From assembly GCF_022919575.1 (NCBI RefSeq), contig NZ_CP095071.1, positions 4,288,001-4,352,000 of the forward strand: DNA of 64,000 bases, read 5' to 3'. Below, piece by piece: positions 36,279-43,699 of this stretch (position 1 is its first letter; every line of letters begins with the position of its first letter). The notes under the pieces were generated by a model, which worked only from the letters and a program-made list of their open reading frames with translations, was not told the origin of the DNA and ran no database searches. Source of the stretch: Gracilibacillus salinarum (GTDB lineage Bacteria; Bacillota; Bacilli; Bacillales; Amphibacillaceae). The translations under genes and the position numbers were made by a program.

Positions 36279-36920
36279 ATTCTTATAATATGGATTATGT
36301 CAACTAGCTGCTTAGTGATGATTTTGAAATTTTTCGTGTGCTGGAATGCGGCTCCGGCCAACCACTTCGCGTCCTGCGGGGCACGGCTGAAGCTAGGCTA
36401 CTACCCGAAATACCTCTTAGCTGCCTTGCACCGAGGAAGCCTACTTCGAAGCTTTACTAGAAGACACAGGTGCAGACGTTGTGGATCTTCAGCGCCTGCC
36501 TGTCCCGCGGGAGTCTACGTGGTTGGCCTACGCTTGGATGGGGGCTCTACAGCTTTTGGAATTGCTAGCATATTGAGTGCACCATAAATATCAGCTTTTG
36601 AATAACATAATGCTTAGAACCACTGCTTTTTGCTGTTCCATACGTTGTAGCACTTCATTAAAGCGTAGGAAATAGGCGGAGACTCCTCATGCCTCAGCGC
36701 GAGTTGAAGATCCACTTCATTTGTGCCTGTGTCTTCTAGTTTCGCTTCGAGGTAAGCTTCCTCGGCACTAGGCAGCACAGATGTTATTTCAAGTAGTAGC
36801 CTTGCAGACCGCCGTGCTCCACAGGACGCGAAGACTATTTCCGGAGCTTTGTAAGGCATACACAACATATCAAAATGACCATTAAGCATTTAGTTGACAT
36901 AATCCATATTATAGGAAGTT
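36279..36920 (+). mobile_element. Composite inverted-hairpin element, copy D (forward, longest)
   Basis: Terminal repeats TCTTATAATATGGATTATG and CATAATCCATATTATAGG. Both hairpin modules carry the long tip (about 85-95 bp, with GAGGAAGC / GCTTCCTC and GAAGACACAGG / CCTGTGTCTTC pairs), one in each orientation. An unoccupied target sequence for the IS110/IS1111 element lies at 36512-36520. Unlike A, B, E and F it lacks the usual left flank, and no GGACCGGG hairpin follows. It fills most of the gene-free 36191-37047 interval; open frames within it are repeat artefacts. Confidence 0.88.
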
Positions 36921-37047
36921 GGGCTAAGGGAACTGTACGTTTATTAGTGCTTGTACTTACATGCACTAGAAAGGAATGGAGAAAATTCGGTAAAATTATT
37001 CACCCTCAAGAACTGTGTTAAACTAAAAGAAAAAGGAGGGAGCTATC

Positions 37048-37878
37048 TTGAAAACGGTATTAATTACAGGGGCTGGAAGTGGATTCGGGCTTGTGACTGC
37101 ACTTGAACTTGCCAAAAATGGATTTCATGTGATTGCAACGCTGAGAACCCTTCAGTCTCAACAAGCTTTAAACGATAAGGTAGCAGAATTAAAATTAACC
37201 GATAAAATCATCATTCTGGAAATGGACGTCACAAACGATGAGCATATTGAAGAGGTCACACAGTATGTGAAACAAAACTATCAAAGACTCGATTTACTTA
37301 TTAATAATGCTGGCTATTCCCAAGGCGGTTTTGTAGCGGATCTTTCACCAGATGATTTTGAAAAGCAATTAAATGTGAATTTGCATGGGGTGTTTCGCGT
37401 TACCAATGCGATGCTGCCGATTTTAGAGCAGGCAGAAAAAGCGAATATTATTAATATTAGCAGTGTGAGCGGTCTGATCGGCTTTCCTGGTTTAAGTAGC
37501 TATTGTACATCTAAATTTGCCTTAGAAGGTTTTAGTGAAAGTTTAAGATTAGAATTGCTACAGCGAAATATTTATGTGTCCATCATCGAACCATCATCTT
37601 ATCAGACGGAAATTTGGCACAAGAGTTTGCAGACCATAGATCACGAAACAATGGAGGCGGACCCTCTGAAACACTCTGTATTTAACTATGCTAAGCAGAC
37701 AGCATACACCGAGCAGAATCCGAAAGAAATTGCGGATTTGATCATTAAAATTTCTCATCGATCCAAGCCTAAGTTGCGTTACCCAATTGGTAAAGGCGCA
37801 ACGGCCATGTTTTTTGCCAAGCGCTTGTTACCTTGGCAATTAGTAGAAAAAATCATCTTAAAAAAATTAAAAAAATAA
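37048..37878 (+). CDS. Short-chain dehydrogenase/reductase
   Basis: 276 residues. The cofactor motif TGAGSGFG is at ~7-14, NNAG at ~88-91, and the catalytic Ser in NISSVSG with YCTSK (Tyr/Lys pair) at ~153-157. This fits classical SDRs that oxidise or reduce small molecules with NAD(P). The TTG start follows AAAGGAGGGAG. The substrate cannot be inferred. Monocistronic or loosely linked to the transglutaminase-like gene 75 bp downstream. Confidence 0.9.
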   Translation: MKTVLITGAGSGFGLVTALELAKNGFHVIATLRTLQSQQALNDKVAELKLTDKIIILEMDVTNDEHIEEVTQYVKQNYQRLDLLINNAGYSQGGFVADLSPDDFEKQLNVNLHGVFRVTNAMLPILEQAEKANIINISSVSGLIGFPGLSSYCTSKFALEGFSESLRLELLQRNIYVSIIEPSSYQTEIWHKSLQTIDHETMEADPLKHSVFNYAKQTAYTEQNPKEIADLIIKISHRSKPKLRYPIGKGATAMFFAKRLLPWQLVEKIILKKLKK

Positions 37879-37953
37879 TCTGGAAAAAACAAGTGTATTT
37901 TTGTATAATTATAAATAATTACTTATATTTATGCAAAAGGGGAAGTGATTGTG

Positions 37954-38562
37954 ATGAAACTTGTTTGCGAATCCGATCAAATTTCGGATTATCTGGAGGA
38001 GTCCGAAACGATAGATTTCTCAAACGATCTTATTATGAGGACTGCTAGCAACTTATTCGAGGCTTCCCAAACGGAGATCGAAAAAACAGAAACGGTCTTT
38101 CACTTCATCCGTGATCAAATCGACCATGTATGGGATATCCAAAGCAGAAGAGTGACATCTAAAGCATCCGAGGTGCTTCAGTTTAAAGAAGGAGTCTGTT
38201 ATGCAAAAGCTAATCTATTTGCTGCATTACTACGGTCTCAAGGCATTCCGACAGGTTTTTGTTATCAGCGGTTAATGCTGTTCGATACACCTGAAAAAGG
38301 CTATTCGCTGCATGCATTAAATGCAGTTTATTTACAGCAGCTTGACAAATGGATCAGGTTAGATGCAAGAGGCAACAATAAAAATGTTGATGCGCAATTC
38401 TCACTAGATGAAGAGCGATTAGCATTCCCGGTACAACAGCAATTTGGTGAAATTGATTATCCCACAATCTTTGTAAGACCAAACCAGCAAACCTTGGATG
38501 TTTTGGAGCGTAATGCTGATATGTTAGAAATCTATCAGCATTATTTGCCGGAAAAGCTGTAA
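37954..38562 (+). CDS. Transglutaminase-like domain protein
   Basis: 202 residues. The Cys-His-Asp triad of the transglutaminase-like superfamily is visible: Cys in KEGVCYAKANLFAALLRSQGIP, His in GYSLHALNAVYL and Asp in WIRLDARGNN. No signal peptide, so it is probably cytoplasmic. Bacterial members are mostly putative peptidases of unknown substrate. ATG 37954 is taken with AGGGGAAGTG upstream; GTG 37951 is a possible alternative. Confidence 0.87.
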   Translation: MKLVCESDQISDYLEESETIDFSNDLIMRTASNLFEASQTEIEKTETVFHFIRDQIDHVWDIQSRRVTSKASEVLQFKEGVCYAKANLFAALLRSQGIPTGFCYQRLMLFDTPEKGYSLHALNAVYLQQLDKWIRLDARGNNKNVDAQFSLDEERLAFPVQQQFGEIDYPTIFVRPNQQTLDVLERNADMLEIYQHYLPEKL

Positions 38563-38636
38563 CAGGAATTTGCGTGGAAAATAAAACCTTTTAATGATAA
38601 TATTGTATTAATAATATATAAAGGATGAGCCTTCCA

Positions 38637-38852
38637 TGAAGTTAATCAAAAAATCATTCAAATATGTTGCAACAATTAAAATCGGATATTGATAACGGTA
38701 GACCATATAAAGGATACTTGCGACTAGTGAAAGCTGATATATTCTATAGTGATAATCTAAGGAATGCTTTCATCAATAAGATCTTAACTGAATACACTGA
38801 CATCGATTCATCAGAAAAACAGCAATTAATCGAGATTGTACAACAACAGTAG
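38637..38852 (+). pseudogene. Short unknown protein with a probable poly-A frameshift
   Basis: ATG 38637 has AAAGGATGAG at good spacing, but its frame (MKLIKKSFKYVATIK...) ends after 18 codons. The other frame from 38664 encodes a compact 62-residue protein (MLQQLKSDIDNGRPYKGYLR ... IEIVQQQ) with no ribosome site. Removing one A from the run at 38649-38654 joins them as MKLIKNHSNMLQQLKSD... So this is either a frameshifted gene, a slippage-prone gene or a sequencing error. Function unknown. Confidence 0.5.
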
Positions 38853-38870
38853 TGGCATAGGAGGCTATGT

Positions 38871-39674
38871 ATGCAATTGGGAATTATTATTGGGGTTATG
38901 GCAGTTAGCCTGTTTGGGCTTACTTCTTGCGACAATAATGGTGCAGAAACAGATAAGTTAGAAAAACTTGAACAGGCGAGTGATCAGACACACCTGCTTG
39001 ATAATGGAACTTTTACAGGAATGGTCGAGATTAACAAGGACGGAGAACAGGTCTCATCTTCTTCGACGGAAGGTGCCTTTCTGGTACAAGGTGATCAAGT
39101 CGATTGGCAATTAAAACAAGTTCAGCAGCAGTCAGGAGAAGAAGCCTTTGTAGCAGAAACGGTACAAATCGATAACCGTCAATATCAACGTTTCGTTCAG
39201 CAACAAGCAGGTTCTGAATGGCAGCAGCTTCAAGGAGAGGCGTCGGAATATCCCGATGACTTAAAAGTATTATTAGAAGTAAATCTCGAAAAAGAAGACG
39301 TAGCATCTATAGCTGTAGAGAGTCAGGATAATAACAAGAAATACACAATCACCTACAGTGATGACTACTTTTCTAAAAAGAAGGAACAAAATATGGAGCG
39401 GATAGAATCCTTAATAGAAGAAGCACAAGAAAAAGGACTCGACAATAACGAAACATTGGAACGGTCATTAGCGCTCAATCAATCGATCAATTATTTAGAA
39501 TTAAAAAGAAGCTACACAATGAATGGAGAGGGAATTTTAATTAGCATGGAATCTGTCTCTAAAGTTGAACAAACCGTTGAAGATAGAAAACAAATTAAGG
39601 AAACAACCAGGCGAGTATCAATAGTGGACTATAACCTTGCTGATTTAAAGATAAAAAAGGAAGGACTCGATTAG
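38871..39674 (+). CDS. Lipoprotein, unknown function
   Basis: 267 residues. Lipobox FGLTSC (Cys20), then a Gln/Glu-rich extracellular domain with alternating beta-type segments (GTFTGMVEINKDGE ... GDQVDWQLKQV ... ITYSDDYFS). This is reminiscent of the LolA/LppX-like folds of Bacillus lipoproteins, but the family is not certain. ATAGGAGGCTATGT precedes the ATG. Its stop codon lies within a bidirectional terminator. Confidence 0.75.
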   Translation: MQLGIIIGVMAVSLFGLTSCDNNGAETDKLEKLEQASDQTHLLDNGTFTGMVEINKDGEQVSSSSTEGAFLVQGDQVDWQLKQVQQQSGEEAFVAETVQIDNRQYQRFVQQQAGSEWQQLQGEASEYPDDLKVLLEVNLEKEDVASIAVESQDNNKKYTITYSDDYFSKKKEQNMERIESLIEEAQEKGLDNNETLERSLALNQSINYLELKRSYTMNGEGILISMESVSKVEQTVEDRKQIKETTRRVSIVDYNLADLKIKKEGLD

Positions 39675-39696
39675 AATTTTCGATGTCCTTCCTTTT
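39653..39696. terminator. Bidirectional terminator
   Basis: AAGGAAGGAC / GTCCTTCCTT outer stem with an inner TCGA/TCGA pairing; A-rich on the left and T-rich on the right. It serves the lipoprotein gene (whose stop is inside) and the convergent SurA-like gene. Confidence 0.85.
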
Positions 39697-39706
39697 CTGA
39701 ATTTCT

Positions 39707-40432
39707 TTAGATTAGTTTCTCAATCTCCGCGTTATTCTTTAGCTCATCAATTTTTGATTGGATTTGATCTTTTTTCTCCTGCTGTTTTTGTGAGAATAGC
39801 ATCTGTTCAATTTGACCTTTGACTTGCTCTAATGCAGGAATTTCTTTCTCAGATTGTTCTTTTAAGGAATCATAATATTGTTGGATTTCTTCATCTGAAA
39901 CGTTGATATCAAATTCAGATTTCATATATTTCGTTGAGAGTGCATTTTGTTTTAGTTGTTTTTTATAGGTTTCTTCCGTTAATCCACTTGATTTCAATAC
40001 AGTGGAGAATTGATCACCGTATTGATCTTTCAATGAATCAACCTGGCTTTGGATTTGTTCATCATCGACTTCAATACCTTGTTCCACGGCATCTTGTCTG
40101 ATTAATTCCTGATTTATTAATTCTGTTAAAGTTTGATCTTTTAATGTATCAGTATCTTCTGTATCTTGTCCTGATTGTTGCAGGGTGCTTTTTACAGTCG
40201 AATACATTTGGTTGTAAGCAACGCCATTAATTTCTGTTCCATTGATGGTTGCTACAGTTTTATCATTTTCAACTTTTTCTTCTTCACTTACAAGCTGCTG
40301 CTCGGTTTGATTAGATGATGAATCAGATGAACCTTCAGATGATTCTTGGCTGGATTGATCTTCTTCACTGCCACAGGCAACCGCTATGATCGATACGATG
40401 ATAAGCATCAACGTCAATAAGCTTTTTTTCAT
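39707..40432 (-). CDS. SurA N-terminal-domain lipoprotein (PrsA-like chaperone without PPIase domain)
   Basis: 241 residues. Lipobox IAVAC (Cys20), then a Ser/Gln/Glu-rich linker and a SurA_N-type chaperone domain (VATINGTEINGVAYNQMYSTV ... ELINQELIRQDAVEQGIEVDDEQI ... YKKQLKQNALSTKYMKSEFDINVSDEEIQQYYD). The rotamase domain found in PrsA is absent. Probably acts outside the membrane in protein folding. AATGGAGGTTAGGACAATATG marks the start. Divergent from the PAP2 gene across a 221-bp gap in which nothing was recognised. Confidence 0.85.
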   Translation of the reverse strand: MKKSLLTLMLIIVSIIAVACGSEEDQSSQESSEGSSDSSSNQTEQQLVSEEEKVENDKTVATINGTEINGVAYNQMYSTVKSTLQQSGQDTEDTDTLKDQTLTELINQELIRQDAVEQGIEVDDEQIQSQVDSLKDQYGDQFSTVLKSSGLTEETYKKQLKQNALSTKYMKSEFDINVSDEEIQQYYDSLKEQSEKEIPALEQVKGQIEQMLFSQKQQEKKDQIQSKIDELKNNAEIEKLI

Positions 40433-40653
40433 ATTGTCCTAACCTCCATTTACTCATTGTTTGTCCATTCAAACATACTTCGAAGCAGGATTGCAAGTCA
40501 TATCTTTTGTCGAAATAAAAGAGAATACTGTTATGACAAGGGGTTTGACTCAATATTACATTTCATCAACAAAACAAAGCATTTTTTACATTTTTTCCAT
40601 AACATGATTTTTAGTGGCTTGTTTCGGGAATATTACCGTTAGGGAGTGGGACT

Positions 40654-41319
40654 ATGAAGCATATTTTAAAACCAACTTTTCTTTTCTTAATAGCAGGATT
40701 CGTCCTGTTATTTCTAACCACATCATTGTTTATCGAGCTAGCAGATGATGTCCTGGAAAATGAAAAATTTAAAGTAGATCATTATTTCCATGAGGTGCTT
40801 GTTTTTACGGAAGATGATACCTTATATCAATGGATGACATGGATAACAGAAGCTGGTTCGGTGCTCGTTATTACAATTGGTTCTGTTATTGTAGCGGTGT
40901 CCTTATTTTTCTTAACAAATAATAAATGGTACAGTATTTTGTTTAGCTTAAATATGATTGGTATTGGTTTATTAACAAAAGTATTGAAATTAGTATTTCA
41001 GCGCAATCGTCCAGAATTAATTGCAGCGTTTGATGGTACAGGTTACAGTTTTCCTAGTGGACATTCTACCGGGTCTGTTGCGTTTTACGGCTTTCTGATT
41101 TTTCTGGTCTGGAAACTGGTATCGAAGCAAGCGGTGAAATGGTTGATAATTCTTTTGCTGGGCATATTAAGCATCGCTATTCCATACAGTCGTGTTGTAT
41201 TAGGTGTGCATTTCTTTACAGATATTTTGGCAGGGATGGCGCTTGGGTTGTCATGGTTAATTATCTGTATCTTTACCTTGGAATTCTTGCTTTGGCGCGC
41301 AAGGAAACGGCAAGTTTAA
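40654..41319 (+). CDS. PAP2-family membrane phosphatase
   Basis: 221 residues with six membrane helices. The three PAP2 phosphatase motifs are present: KLVFQRNRP, SFPSGHSTGS, and SRVVLGVHFFTD. Family members dephosphorylate undecaprenyl diphosphate, phosphatidylglycerol phosphate or related lipids at the membrane surface; which one applies here is open. AGGGAGTGGGACT precedes the ATG. Confidence 0.92.
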   Translation: MKHILKPTFLFLIAGFVLLFLTTSLFIELADDVLENEKFKVDHYFHEVLVFTEDDTLYQWMTWITEAGSVLVITIGSVIVAVSLFFLTNNKWYSILFSLNMIGIGLLTKVLKLVFQRNRPELIAAFDGTGYSFPSGHSTGSVAFYGFLIFLVWKLVSKQAVKWLIILLLGILSIAIPYSRVVLGVHFFTDILAGMALGLSWLIICIFTLEFLLWRARKRQV

Positions 41320-41381
41320 TTAGGTGCTACAGTCATCATTTCTTGCTATACTAAATTGGTAATGGAAAAAGGGGGATAATC

Positions 41382-42404
41382 ATGAAACAACTATTTAGCC
41401 CAATTAATATAAAAAATTTAGATCTGAAAAATCGCGTGGTAATGCCACCAATGTGTCAATACTCGGTAACAGCGGAAGATGGCACACCGAATGATTGGCA
41501 TCTGACACACTATATCAGCAGAGCAGTTGGTGGTACAGGTTTGATTATTGTTGAAATGACAAACGTTGAACCTGATGGCAGAATTTCAAATAATTGTTTA
41601 GGTTTATGGTCAGATGATCAAATTCCGGCTTATAAAAAGATCGTGGATGGTGTTCATGCACAAGGTGCAAAAATTGCGATTCAAATTGCGCATGCAGGGC
41701 GAAAAGCAGAAGACGCTGAGACCCCAGTGGCACCGTCTCCTATCCGTTTCAGTGAAAAATATAAAGAACCACGAGCACTTTCTACTGCGGAAGTAAAAGA
41801 AATGGTCGATAAATATAAGCAAGCAGCCCGTCGTGCAGTCGAAGCAGGCTTTGATTCCATTGAATTACACGGCGCACATGGCTATTTAATACACCAATTT
41901 CATTCTCGTTATACGAACAAGCGAGACGATGAATATGGAGAGCTGACTCGTTTTGGTACGGAAGTGATTGAAGCAGTGAAGAGTGAAATGCCAGCAGATA
42001 TGCCACTGATTCTTCGAATATCTGCCACTGAATTTGTAGAAGAAGGCTATACGTTAGAAGGTGGAATCGAAATAGCTAAAACTTACAAAGCAGCTGGTGT
42101 TGATATTTTTGATGTTAGCGCTGGCGGAGAGGGAGCGATTGCCCCTTCACGTCATCCAGGCTTTCATGCAGGATATATGCTTCCTTTTGCAAGGGCAATG
42201 CGCGAAGCGTTACATGTACCCGTTATGGCTGTTGGAAACCTGGAAACTCCACGCCTTGCTGATGCAGTAATTGGTAATCAAGAAGCTGACTTCGTTGCTG
42301 TTGGACGTGGCATGCTTCGTGATCCTTACTGGGCAATCCATGCCGCGCATGAATTAGGTCAAGAAATACAAGTACCTGTTCAATATGAGCGAGGTTTTGC
42401 TTAA
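41382..42404 (+). CDS. namA: NADPH dehydrogenase NamA (Old Yellow Enzyme, YqjM type)
   Basis: 340 residues, the typical length. FMN/NADPH-dependent ene-reductase that reduces activated C=C bonds and nitro compounds. YqjM-class marks are present: PPMCQYS (Cys25 modulates the flavin, Tyr27 active site), AHAGRKA, the His pair in HGAHGYLIHQF, and the FMN-phosphate region AVGNLETP ... VGRGMLRDP. AAAAGGGGGATAATC precedes the ATG. Followed by a 21-bp tandem array. Confidence 0.94.
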   Translation: MKQLFSPINIKNLDLKNRVVMPPMCQYSVTAEDGTPNDWHLTHYISRAVGGTGLIIVEMTNVEPDGRISNNCLGLWSDDQIPAYKKIVDGVHAQGAKIAIQIAHAGRKAEDAETPVAPSPIRFSEKYKEPRALSTAEVKEMVDKYKQAARRAVEAGFDSIELHGAHGYLIHQFHSRYTNKRDDEYGELTRFGTEVIEAVKSEMPADMPLILRISATEFVEEGYTLEGGIEIAKTYKAAGVDIFDVSAGGEGAIAPSRHPGFHAGYMLPFARAMREALHVPVMAVGNLETPRLADAVIGNQEADFVAVGRGMLRDPYWAIHAAHELGQEIQVPVQYERGFA

Positions 42405-42410
42405 TAGATG

Positions 42411-42516
42411 TGAAAGTGGCCATAAAACATCAAAAAGTGACCATTAAATGTGCAAAAGTGGCCATAAAACGAAAAAAAGTTACCATAAAATGCGCTGAAG
42501 TGGCCATAAAAAGATA
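42411..42516. repeat. Five 21-bp tandem units upstream of the HisA-like gene
   Basis: The core AGTGGCCATAAAA (variants AGTGACCAT, AGTTACCAT) starts at 42415, 42436, 42457, 42478 and 42499, exactly 21 bp apart. The array fills nearly the whole 132-bp gap between namA and the HisA-like gene, so any promoter of the latter lies in or near it. In-frame TAA codons rule out coding. Confidence 0.93.
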
Positions 42517-42536
42517 ACGAGGGGATACGTGATAGT

Positions 42537-43292
42537 GTGGAATTTAGACCTTGTATTGATTTGCATCAGGGTAAAGTAAAACAAATCGTTGGTGCAACAT
42601 TAAATCAAGAAAATAAGCAAGTTATTGAAAATTATGTATCAACCTATAACAGTAGCTATTATGCTGCTAAATTTCGTGATGATCAGTTAACTGGTGGTCA
42701 TGTTATTATGCTTGGTGATGGCAATAAAGAAGCGGCAATAGAGGCGCTTCAATCATATCCAGGCGGCTTACAGATCGGTGGCGGCATCAATGGGGATAAC
42801 GCACTAACCTTTTTGAATGCAGGGGCTTCTCATGTCATTGTCACGTCGTATATCTTCCAGGATGGCGAATTAAAAATGGATAAACTTCGTCGTTTAGTAG
42901 ACAAGATTGGCAAGGAACGTTTAGTGATAGATTTGAGCTGTAAGCAGAAGGATGGCAAATGGTTTGTCGTGACAGATAAATGGACGAAGTTTAGTAATAT
43001 TGAAATTACAGCTTCTACAATAAAAGAGTTGGAACAGTATTGTGATGAGTTTTTAATCCATGCAGCCGACGTGGAAGGCAAACGGGCTGGCATAGCAGAA
43101 AATCTTGTAAGGCTGCTAGCTGACTATGTGACGATTCCAACGACATATGCTGGTGGCGTCTCTTCACTTGAGGATTTACACCTTTTTGAACAATTATCAA
43201 AAGGAAAATTGCATGTCACGATCGGCAGTGCGCTAGATATATTTGGCGGTGATCTCTCCTATGATCAAGTTGTTGACTATTGTAAGGAATAG
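42537..43292 (+). CDS. hisA: Eukaryote-type (HIS6-like) HisA isomerase
   Basis: 251 residues. It resembles yeast HIS6 in the expected places (FRPCIDLHQGKVKQIVGATL, HVIMLGDGNKEAAIEAL, LQIGGGIN, LVIDLSCKQKDGKW, EFLIHAADVEGKRAGI, YAGGVSSLEDLHL, GSALDIFGG) rather than ordinary bacterial HisA. The reaction would be isomerisation of ProFAR in histidine synthesis on a (beta/alpha)8 barrel. No other his gene lies in the window. The GTG start has GAGGGG about 12 bases upstream. Confidence 0.88.
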   Translation: MEFRPCIDLHQGKVKQIVGATLNQENKQVIENYVSTYNSSYYAAKFRDDQLTGGHVIMLGDGNKEAAIEALQSYPGGLQIGGGINGDNALTFLNAGASHVIVTSYIFQDGELKMDKLRRLVDKIGKERLVIDLSCKQKDGKWFVVTDKWTKFSNIEITASTIKELEQYCDEFLIHAADVEGKRAGIAENLVRLLADYVTIPTTYAGGVSSLEDLHLFEQLSKGKLHVTIGSALDIFGGDLSYDQVVDYCKE

Positions 43293-43369
43293 GAAGACAG
43301 AATTGGCACGATAGAATACAAACAACCAAGATACAAATAGGTATTTTTTAGTTGTAATGTAGAAACAAC

Positions 43370-43545
43370 TGCGAAGTAATGACTATTTAGCGAGATTGCT
43401 TCATGCTAACTAGCGTTGAAGTCATTTTGAACGATTTCATGTGTTATGATATCGCTCCGTCCAACCACTCCGCGTCCCGCAGGACGCGGAGTGGTTGGAC
43501 GGAGTGGCATTCTAGCAGACAAACCATGTCAAAATGGTCTCCCAG
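43370..43545 (+). repeat. Fragment of the composite element reduced to a perfect palindrome
   Basis: Contains interior sequence of the composite element (TTGAAGTCATTTTGAACG, ATGTGTTATGATATCGC) around a perfect inverted repeat. Arms GCTCCGTCCAACCACTCCGC and its complement flank a loop of about four bases (about 43453-43508). Terminal repeats are missing. It lies in the 407-bp gap 43293-43699; the rest of the gap holds only the terminator at 43605. Confidence 0.75.
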
Positions 43546-43604
43546 CTGATCGCGATACCTATATTTCGCGGTTCTTGTTACTTCGCAGTATATCCAAACA
43601 GCGT

Positions 43605-43668
43605 AAAAGCCGACCCTTACACGAATCTGGTATTATGAGATTTCGTGCTATGGTCGGCTTTTCATTTT
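43605..43668. terminator. Bidirectional terminator between hisA and the GGDEF gene
   Basis: AAAAGCCGACC / GGTCGGCTTTT outer stem plus inner CACGAAT / ATTTCGTG pairing; A- and T-rich flanks on both sides. It lies 31 bp beyond the stop of the minus-strand GGDEF gene. Confidence 0.8.
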
Positions 43669-43699
43669 GTTCGAATCTTTGTTTCAGTATATCCATGAT

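Noticed and set aside
36252..36889. Two open frames (plus 111 and minus 91 codons) in copy D
   Set aside because: Both lie in the composite repeat hairpins and recur with frame changes in other copies, so they follow the repeat and not a gene.
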